Shown here: positions 1-4,292 of the stretch, piece by piece
Layout: the number at the start of each line of letters is the position of its first letter
How positions within the stretch are numbered: the first letter of the stretch is position 1
Assembly (NCBI GenBank): GCA_029261375.1
Contig: JAJDBL010000258.1
Span: 1 to 6,911, forward strand
DNA from: Nitrospirales bacterium
Lineage (GTDB): Bacteria > Nitrospirota > Nitrospiria > Nitrospirales > UBA2166
Length of the DNA stretch: 6,911 bases
Direction of reading: 5' to 3'
Notes under the pieces: generated by a model
Told to the model about the DNA's origin: nothing
The model's input: only the letters and a program-made list of their open reading frames with translations
The model's database searches: none
Translations under genes and position numbers: made by a program

Positions 1-180
1 ACCAAAAGCAGAACAAGAACAGCCAGCCACAAGAGCGCGCGGAGCAGCTTAGATTTTCGACGTAAGAATGACATCTGTGTTCAAGGTTCGATGTGTTGGG
101 AGGACTCGTCGATAAGTTCCGTCGTCAACGTTGACCTTGTGCCTATCAGCCGCTCTACGCCTCAACAACCGATAAAAAAA

Positions 181-224
181 CGTCATTCCCGCGAAAGCGG
201 GAATCCAGGCTAAATCCCTGGATT
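181..224. repeat. REP-like palindromic repeat (double hairpin)
   Basis: Arm ATTCCCGC (185-192) pairs perfectly with GCGGGAAT (197-204) around a GAAA loop. It is followed directly by a second hairpin, AATCCAGG (202-209) with CCTGGATT (217-224). The flanking GTC before the first arm and ATCCAGG after it are typical of a widespread class of dispersed bacterial palindromes. The first hairpin also fits the ATTCCC-N8-GGGAAT pattern used for Neisseria dRS3 elements, a resemblance that does not by itself show common origin. A second, oppositely oriented member lies at 3605-3631. Role is unknown; such elements often sit between genes and may affect termination or mRNA stability. Confidence 0.85.
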
Positions 225-336
225 TCGCGTTAAGCCCGAAAGGACACCAAAAGGGATGCGAGAGCGCATTATAGCGAATACCAGAGTCACACATCGGTGA
301 AGTGCGTCGCGCGATCCGTATCCTTGAAAAAACTGT

Positions 337-366
337 TTCAAATTCATACAACAAACCCCTTATACT
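337..366 (+). promoter_or_regulatory. Candidate sigma70-type promoter for the M48 protease
   Basis: TATACT at 361-366 is a good -10 match. With an 18-base spacer the best -35 candidate is TTCAAA (337-342), four of six consensus bases. Transcription would begin near 373, giving a leader of about 34 bases before the ATG at 407. The -35 overlaps an inverted repeat, TTGAAA-N6-TTTCAA (324-341), which could be an operator or chance. The call rests on sequence match only. Confidence 0.3.
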
Positions 367-392
367 GTTGAACTATAAAGGAAATCGAGAAC

Positions 393-398
393 AGGAGG
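393..398 (+). promoter_or_regulatory. Ribosome binding site that fixes the M48 start
   Basis: A perfect AGGAGG lies 8 bases before the ATG at 407. It favours that start over the in-frame GTG at 302, which would add 35 residues with no signal-like character and would place the start ahead of the predicted promoter. Confidence 0.85.
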
Positions 399-406
399 CA
401 CATAGC

Positions 407-1453
407 ATGGACCCACGAAATAGAGCCGAAGAAGAGAATCTCGAAGAGCTAGACAGCACCCTCAAAGAACTAAACTCCACCGAAATAGGCCGCCGGGCAT
501 TTCTCACCGCCCTCCCACTCTTGCTAACCGCCTGCGCGACCGGACCAGGATCTCGCCATCGTGAAGGCGACAATACCGGACAGCAAGCCAAACTAACGGT
601 GCAAGAAGAAAAACGCATGACCAGCGAAGTCCTCCCGGACATGCGAAAAGAATATCCGCCGATCCCGGATCCCGCATTGCAGTCGTATATTTCAAGCCTC
701 GGCAACGATCTGGTGCGGGCCAACGGGTTAAACGGCAAACCATACGACTACACGTTTACTGCGGTGGATGTCCCATACGTCAACGCCTTCGCACTCCCGG
801 CTGGCACGGTCTTCGTGACCGCTCCATTGATCGAACTCGCGGATTCAGAGGCAGAACTCGCTGGAGTAGTCGGCCACGAAGTTGGCCACATCACCTCACG
901 CCATACGGCCGAACGAATGTTTAAGGCAGAACAAGAAAGCAAGAAGAACATACTGTTCGGCGCAGGAGGAGCCGTTCTCGGTGGACTCTTGGGCTACGGG
1001 GTCGGAAAACTAACCTGCCCGCCGAAAGATAAAGCATGCCTGGCAAAAGCGTCTGTTGTAGGCGCAGGAGCAGGAGTCGCTGGGGGATTGCTGGTCAGAA
1101 AATATGCGTTCATGCAGAATTCCCAAGAAGATGAGTTCGAGGCAGATCGCGTCGGCTTCCGAACATCAGTAAAAGCCGGATACCACAAGGATCACGTAGG
1201 CCTCTTCTATTCCAAGCTCTTAGCCATGGAAGAACAAGCGGGCAAAAAACAGGATGGAATATCGGCGTTCCTCGCAGACGCATTAAGCACCCATCCCCCA
1301 AGCCGCGAACGGGTGTCGGAGATGAATAAACTCGTGAGAGCACAACAGCTAGGCACCGCAACAAAAGTCTCAACCCCGCAATTTGACACCATGAAAAAGA
1401 AAGCCAGCACCTATGCGCAAGCGGCTAGGGAGCGAGCATCTACACAAGAGTGA
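407..1453 (+). CDS. M48 family metalloprotease, probable Tat-exported lipoprotein
   Basis: This is a zinc peptidase of the M48 family (348 residues), most like the periplasmic lipoprotein type represented by LoiP and BepA, which act in outer-membrane protein quality control. A long acidic n-region is followed by GRRAFL at 28-33, resembling a twin-arginine motif, then a hydrophobic stretch and a lipobox LTAC with the acylatable Cys at 43. The zinc motif HEVGH is at 157-161. The third ligand is probably Glu243 in EFEAD, and the family's C-terminal THPPSRER is at 295-302. Between HEXXH and the Glu ligand lie two Gly-rich hydrophobic stretches (about 183-200 and 217-230) separated by a loop with Cys204 and Cys211. 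The Tat and lipid assignments, substrate and location are inferred. The gene has its own promoter candidate and ends 68 bases before the zeta-kinase gene with no clear terminator between. Confidence 0.93.
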   Translation: MDPRNRAEEENLEELDSTLKELNSTEIGRRAFLTALPLLLTACATGPGSRHREGDNTGQQAKLTVQEEKRMTSEVLPDMRKEYPPIPDPALQSYISSLGNDLVRANGLNGKPYDYTFTAVDVPYVNAFALPAGTVFVTAPLIELADSEAELAGVVGHEVGHITSRHTAERMFKAEQESKKNILFGAGGAVLGGLLGYGVGKLTCPPKDKACLAKASVVGAGAGVAGGLLVRKYAFMQNSQEDEFEADRVGFRTSVKAGYHKDHVGLFYSKLLAMEEQAGKKQDGISAFLADALSTHPPSRERVSEMNKLVRAQQLGTATKVSTPQFDTMKKKASTYAQAARERASTQE

Positions 1454-1521
1454 TAAGCCTATCATGAAATATTTTGAGAACACGCGTAGGCTTGGTATAG
1501 ACGTAGATCACGTAAGATCCG

Positions 1522-2055
1522 ATGTCTGATCAAACACAACCACGTGTGATCATCATCGCCGGGCCGAACGGAGCGGGCAAGTCTACGTTTGCTCACGAGT
1601 TCCTGCCAAACGAGGCAGGGTGTCCAATATTTGTCAATGCCGATTTGATCGCGGCGGGACTCTCACCATTTGATCCCACCACGGCAGCGATACCTGCGGG
1701 ACGTTTGATGCTCAAAGAAATTCGTCGCCACGCCAATAGCGGGGAGAGTTTTGCGTTTGAGACAACGCTTTCCGGAAAAGCCTACGCACGCCTGATTTCC
1801 CAATGGCAGGTCATCGGTTATCGGGTTCACCTCATATTTCTCAAATTGGAGCATCCAGATTTAGCAGTTGAACGCGTTGCTATCCGCGTTGCACAAGGCG
1901 GGCACAATGTCCCAGAGCCAATAATCCGACGTCGGTTCATACAAGGTTGGCAGAACTTCCAAAACGTGTATTGCGAGCTTGTGGACTCGTGGCATCTATA
2001 CGATAATTCAGGAGATCAAGCCGTTCTACTGGAGGAAGCAAAGCGTCATGGATGA
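1522..2055 (+). CDS. Zeta-toxin-family P-loop kinase (COG4185-like)
   Basis: A 177-residue ATP-binding protein of the zeta toxin / predicted ABC-type ATPase family. Known zeta toxins phosphorylate UDP-N-acetyl sugars and block cell wall synthesis; the short COG4185 branch is largely uncharacterised. Seen: Walker A GPNGAGKST at 14-22; VNADLI with Asp41, placed like the zeta catalytic Asp; FETTLSG at 79-85; an Arg-rich lid-like segment around 122-139 containing GGHNVPEPIIRRRF; and a C-terminal WHLYDNSGD at 157-165. The start is limited by an in-frame TAA at 1513-1515, so ATG 1522 is the first possible start. There is no clear Shine-Dalgarno before it, but a 21-codon open frame (1464-1529) overlaps it. 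The small gene at 2048 overlaps the stop by 8 bases, suggesting one operon. Toxicity and substrate are inferred and not shown. Confidence 0.87.
   Translation: MSDQTQPRVIIIAGPNGAGKSTFAHEFLPNEAGCPIFVNADLIAAGLSPFDPTTAAIPAGRLMLKEIRRHANSGESFAFETTLSGKAYARLISQWQVIGYRVHLIFLKLEHPDLAVERVAIRVAQGGHNVPEPIIRRRFIQGWQNFQNVYCELVDSWHLYDNSGDQAVLLEEAKRHG
2031..2036 (+). promoter_or_regulatory. Ribosome binding site inside the zeta-kinase gene
   Basis: GGAGGA lies 11 bases before ATG 2048, inside the last codons of the kinase gene. It supports translation of the small protein from 2048 and argues against the longer in-frame start at 1979, which would overlap the kinase by 77 bases. Confidence 0.7.
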
Positions 2056-2239
2056 GAAACGTAATGTGACGAACAATACGGACCGTCAGGACGAAGAGCA
2101 GGCATTTCGTCGGGCCGAACAACAGGCTCGCGAGATTGCGGCTAGAACAGGCACTCCGCTCGTGACCTATCGCGAGGGGAAGGTCGAAAAGCGTGCCGTA
2201 GACGCGACGGCAGCAACGAATTCTAAGCAAGCCCACTAA
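2048..2239 (+). CDS. Small charged protein, possible antitoxin partner of the zeta kinase
   Basis: A 63-residue protein whose start overlaps the end of the kinase gene by 8 bases in another frame, with GGAGGA upstream. That arrangement implies translational coupling. The N-terminal two thirds is highly charged and probably helical (about residues 14-33, with many Glu, Gln, Arg and Ala). It is followed by TGTPLVTYREGKVEKR (34-49), which looks like a short beta-hairpin with the Gly-Lys turn common in small proteins found beside COG4185 kinases; that likeness is from memory and should be searched. No DNA-binding motif, signal peptide or membrane segment is seen. An antitoxin or chaperone-like role is an inference from gene order and size. 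In classical epsilon-zeta systems the antitoxin precedes the toxin, so the order here would be reversed. Confidence 0.7.
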   Translation: MDEKRNVTNNTDRQDEEQAFRRAEQQAREIAARTGTPLVTYREGKVEKRAVDATAATNSKQAH

Positions 2240-2310
2240 ATGGCGTAAGTGCGAGCGAGACCCCACGTGTCCTCAGACTCGGGCAGTCACAGAGTTGATG
2301 TTTAACATAT

Positions 2311-2337
2311 CGCCCACCACCACGAGTAAGGTGGGTG
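2311..2337. terminator. Stem-loop after the zeta-kinase operon, possible terminator
   Basis: CGCCCACC (2311-2318) pairs with GGTGGGTG (2330-2337), eight pairs including one G-T, around an 11-base loop. No T-run follows on either strand, so this is not a classical intrinsic terminator. It sits in the 176-base gap between the small protein and the SDR gene and could instead be a leader structure of the SDR mRNA. Confidence 0.25.
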
Positions 2338-2415
2338 CAAACAGGCCAAGACCGCGGCATTCGTCTCGAACATACCTTTACCCACTTTTAGCCTTCACCC
2401 AAAAGAGGCAGTCCA

Positions 2416-3024
2416 ATGAAGATCATCATCGTCGGAGCATCTGGCATCATCGGAAAGGCAGTCGACCGAGCGCTCTCCGGTCATCACGATGTTGTTCGTG
2501 TTGGCGTACGGAGTGGCGACGTGCAGTGTGATTACACCCTTCCTGGATCGGTTCGTGACATGTTCGAGATGATTGGGGAATTTGATTCACTGGTTTCGGC
2601 TGTCGGTGGCGATAGCACATTTAGGCCATTTGCTGATCTCCATGATGACGACTACCGATTTGGCTTTGAACGCAAGTTTCTTGGCCAAGTTCGATTGCTC
2701 AAATATGGTGAGCCATTGGCTCGGGATAACGGCTCGTTTATCTTCACCAGTGGTTTCTTAAACCACTATCCAAACCTGAGAAGCATTGCCACTGGCCCGT
2801 TGAATGCTGCCATTGATACCTTTGTCAAAAATACCGCACATCTGCTCCCACGAGGTATACGCATCAATGTGGTGAGTCCAGCCCCGATCGTAGAGCCTGG
2901 ACAAGAAGGCGAAGGGCTCGTGACTGCGGCAGACACCGCTACACTGTACGTCGACGCGGTGGAAGGTAATTTTACGGGCCAAATCCTGCGGGCATGGGGT
3001 GGGTTACTACCGGTGCAAGAGTGA
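2416..3024 (+). CDS. Short-chain dehydrogenase/reductase family protein (PRK07578-like, atypical)
   Basis: A 202-residue compact SDR. The Rossmann nucleotide motif GASGIIG is at 7-13, and VRSGD after the second strand (31-35) suggests NADP(H) preference through Arg32. SAVGG (61-65) stands for the usual NNAG. The catalytic Ser is probably Ser112 in FTSG. RGIRINVVSPAPIVE (146-160) is the conserved strand and loop after the active site. The canonical YxxxK is missing: the matching region is roughly ATGPLNAA (125-132), with no Tyr and Asn in place of Lys. The short SDRs I recall as PRK07578 also lack this pair, so it is probably a subfamily trait. AAGAGG at 2403-2408 is a fair ribosome site 7 bases before the ATG. 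Substrate unknown. The GFA gene starts 53 bases downstream on the same strand. Confidence 0.88.
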   Translation: MKIIIVGASGIIGKAVDRALSGHHDVVRVGVRSGDVQCDYTLPGSVRDMFEMIGEFDSLVSAVGGDSTFRPFADLHDDDYRFGFERKFLGQVRLLKYGEPLARDNGSFIFTSGFLNHYPNLRSIATGPLNAAIDTFVKNTAHLLPRGIRINVVSPAPIVEPGQEGEGLVTAADTATLYVDAVEGNFTGQILRAWGGLLPVQE

Positions 3025-3034
3025 TCCGTCACTC
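3019..3034 (+). terminator. Weak hairpin at the SDR stop codon
   Basis: GAGTGA (3019-3024, containing the stop) pairs with TCACTC (3029-3034) around TCCG. The only T-run (3051-3055) is 16 bases downstream, so if it terminates at all it is weak, and read-through into the GFA gene is likely. Confidence 0.2.
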
Positions 3035-3077
3035 ACTCCCTACTATTCCCTTTTTCCTCCGCTAAATAAAACACCGC

Positions 3078-3500
3078 ATGATGGCGATTACCGGATCATG
3101 TTTCTGTGGCGCTGTGACCTATAGAGTCGACGGCACGTTACGCGATGCACGATCGTGTCATTGTTCGAGTTGTCGAAAAGCCTTTAGTGCGCAAGCATCG
3201 GCATATGCTCTGGTGGACCCTGAAGAGTTCTCGTGGATCTCTGGGCAGGATTTGCTCACGACCTATGAATCGAAGGACGGTAATGGGTTGCAGTTCTGTC
3301 GTATCTGCGGTTCGACACTTTGCGGAACACACCATGGAACGATCCATGGGGTCACCCTCGGTTGCGTCGACGGTGATCCAGATATCAGATTAGGCATGCA
3401 TATGTTTGTGGGTTCAAAAGCCGCGTGGGAAACGCTACCGGATGATGGCGTTCCTCAATACGAAGACGGTTCGCCCGCAAATGGTTCAGACAATACCTAA
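3078..3500 (+). CDS. GFA-family (CENP-V/GFA domain) zinc protein
   Basis: A 140-residue protein of the family named after glutathione-dependent formaldehyde-activating enzyme. Members bind two zinc ions through conserved cysteines; most, like this one, have no proven reaction. All seven expected cysteines are present with family spacing: Cys8 and Cys10 in GSCFCGAVTY, Cys27, Cys29 and Cys32 in CHCSSCRK, and Cys74 and Cys77 in FCRICGS. The length is normal for a full single-domain member. Two ATGs in a row (3078, 3081) can serve as start and no good Shine-Dalgarno precedes either, so initiation may be weak or coupled to the SDR gene 53 bases upstream. The gene converges on the DUF4142 gene, with a REP-like hairpin between. 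Formaldehyde metabolism should not be assumed, since no glutathione-dependent formaldehyde dehydrogenase lies nearby. Confidence 0.93.
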   Translation: MMAITGSCFCGAVTYRVDGTLRDARSCHCSSCRKAFSAQASAYALVDPEEFSWISGQDLLTTYESKDGNGLQFCRICGSTLCGTHHGTIHGVTLGCVDGDPDIRLGMHMFVGSKAAWETLPDDGVPQYEDGSPANGSDNT

Positions 3501-3535
3501 CGCGGCCAGTCAACCCACATGTTCATTTTTCTGAT

Positions 3536-3575
3536 GGGGTGTAACGTGTGAGTTCTATTCCCCAATGTACACCCC
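3536..3575. repeat. Perfect 8-base inverted repeat in the convergent intergenic region
   Basis: GGGGTGTA (3536-3543) is matched by TACACCCC (3568-3575) with 24 bases between. A competing stem, TGGGG (3535-3539) with CCCCA (3561-3564 region), shares the left arm. There is no transposase and no target duplication is visible. It may help end GFA transcription or be the remnant of a small mobile element; both are guesses. Confidence 0.4.
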
Positions 3576-3604
3576 CGCCTGCATCAAGAATCGGAATAAG
3601 AACA

Positions 3605-3631
3605 GGATTCCGGGTCAAGCCCGGAATGACG
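3605..3631. repeat. REP-like palindromic repeat between convergent genes
   Basis: ATTCCGGG (3607-3614) pairs perfectly with CCCGGAAT (3620-3627) around TCAAG. Read on the minus strand, the element begins CGTCATTCC and ends GGAATCC, as does the element at 181-206 read on the plus strand. The two are therefore related palindromes in opposite orientation with different inner stems. Its place between the 3' ends of the GFA and DUF4142 genes would suit a shared bidirectional terminator or mRNA-stabilising hairpin, though no T-run follows. Confidence 0.85.
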
Positions 3632-3650
3632 GAGACGCGATCATAAGCCG

Positions 3651-4226
3651 CTAGTGCATATGTGAATGGTCCCCTCCATGACTCATATGGGACAGATGGC
3701 GCTTCAGCTCTGGAAGCAGTTCGCTTAGTAATTGTTTCAAGTCTTCGTGGTGAGCTGCGGGGATCAACTTGTGCTCGACGGTGTGAACGACTTCTTGACT
3801 GAAACTGGTCTCATGATTGAGATATGTGTTATCGAAATCGGTTCCGCTTTTGGACTCTAACTGCGCTACCCGTTGTTGATGCTCATGGGCAAGGTGATTG
3901 CTGGTTGGCACCGTATACGCAACGCCAAGTTTCGTAGCCAAATCACGTGCTTTCCGCTGCAGCTTGGGGTGATCCGATACGATCATGCTCGCGAGGTTTT
4001 TTACCGATTGGCTGTGGCCCTTTGCTAGGGCGATGGTCGCCAACTCGATGTCGTAGGCATTGAACTGGTCGAGCATGGCAAAGATAGCCTGGTCGTCCAA
4101 CATCGTGGTGGCTTCTTGCCCGTGGTTCTGATGTTTGCCAGCATCTCCCCAGGATACTCCTGGGATGACCAACATCAGAACCGCCATACTTGCATATATG
4201 ATTTTGCCACATCGTAGAAATTGCAT
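3651..4226 (-). CDS. Exported DUF4142 domain protein with His/Met-rich tail
   Basis: A 191-residue protein with an N-terminal signal peptide (basic start with Lys8, hydrophobic core about 9-22, probable cleavage around 25-29) and a mostly helical DUF4142 domain at about 43-178. This family is predicted to be a ferritin-like helical bundle and is exported in many Gram-negatives; function unknown. Family-like pieces are FAMLDQFNAYDIELATIALAK (49-69, read as two parts), MIVSDHPK (81-88), and a pair of helices ending PAAHHEDLKQLLSELLPELK. The last 15 residues carry six His and two Met (His177, 180, 183, 187, 189, 191), suggesting metal binding, perhaps copper or nickel. The start at 4226 is chosen because AGGAGG lies 7 bases upstream; the in-frame ATG at 4253 would precede that site. 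The gene is divergent from the SGNH gene. Confidence 0.9.
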   Translation of the reverse strand: MQFLRCGKIIYASMAVLMLVIPGVSWGDAGKHQNHGQEATTMLDDQAIFAMLDQFNAYDIELATIALAKGHSQSVKNLASMIVSDHPKLQRKARDLATKLGVAYTVPTSNHLAHEHQQRVAQLESKSGTDFDNTYLNHETSFSQEVVHTVEHKLIPAAHHEDLKQLLSELLPELKRHLSHMSHGGDHSHMH

Positions 4227-4233
4227 GGTCGTT

Positions 4234-4239
4234 CCTCCT
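4234..4239 (-). promoter_or_regulatory. Ribosome binding site that fixes the DUF4142 start
   Basis: On the minus strand AGGAGG lies 7 bases before the ATG at 4226-4224. It decides against the upstream in-frame ATG at 4253, which would add nine residues and dilute the signal peptide. Confidence 0.85.
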
Positions 4240-4263
4240 CTATCCAACTCCATTGGGCAACTC

Positions 4264-4269
4264 TATATT
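4264..4269 (+). promoter_or_regulatory. Candidate -10 for the SGNH gene, implying a leaderless mRNA
   Basis: TATATT matches five of six -10 bases and ends 8 bases before the ATG at 4278, so transcription would start at or within about two bases of the start codon. There is no Shine-Dalgarno before that ATG. No good -35 is seen, so the call is weak. Confidence 0.25.
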
Positions 4270-4292
4270 AAACATCAATGAACATTGTGCAA
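4265..4292 (-). promoter_or_regulatory. Candidate promoter for the DUF4142 gene, overlapping the SGNH start
   Basis: Read on the minus strand, TTGCAC (4292-4287) and TAATAT (4270-4265) are separated by 16 bases, a reasonable -35/-10 pair. Transcription would begin near 4257, leaving a leader of about 30 bases that contains the AGGAGG. The -35 lies inside the first codons of the divergent SGNH gene. A small inverted repeat, CAATG-AA-CATTG (4276-4287), falls in the spacer and could be an operator or chance. Confidence 0.4.

Larger units (their letters stand above)
1..406. other. Gene-free leader stretch upstream of the M48 gene
   Basis: No convincing gene starts here. The first 50-65 bases could be the 3' tail of an upstream + strand gene: two frames run open from the left edge, one ending at TAG 50-52 (last residues ATRARGAA) and one at TAA 63-65 (last residues AEQLRFST). 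Neither can be chosen without the flanking sequence. The remainder holds a perfect 12-base palindrome at 124-135, a REP-like double hairpin at 181-224, an inverted repeat TTGAAA-N6-TTTCAA at 324-341 and a probable promoter just before the protease gene. A long open frame on the minus strand (354-49) reads through the REP repeat and has no recognisable domain, so it is not called. Confidence 0.6.

Noticed and set aside
49..354. Minus-strand open frame of 101 codons
   Set aside because: It reads through the REP repeat, giving the peptide WIPAFAGMT that arises whenever this repeat is translated. It has no ribosome site and no domain, and it overlaps the M48 promoter.
302..406. GTG start at 302 for the M48 protease
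   Set aside because: AGGAGG at 393-398 and the signal sequence fit ATG 407. The extension lies over the promoter candidate.
2295..2531. Open frame of 78 codons overlapping the SDR start
   Set aside because: Basic, low-complexity product, different frame from the clear Rossmann motif, no ribosome site; it is a shadow of the SDR gene.
1522..3500. Reading the zeta kinase, SDR and GFA genes as one defence system
   Set aside because: The 176-base gap, the stem-loop and the housekeeping-like nature of the SDR and GFA proteins give no support for a joint function.
4148..4164. Tight hairpin CCCAGGA-TAC-TCCTGGG inside the DUF4142 gene
   Set aside because: It lies in codons for the signal peptide end and can be explained by coding sequence; there is no T-run and no second copy.
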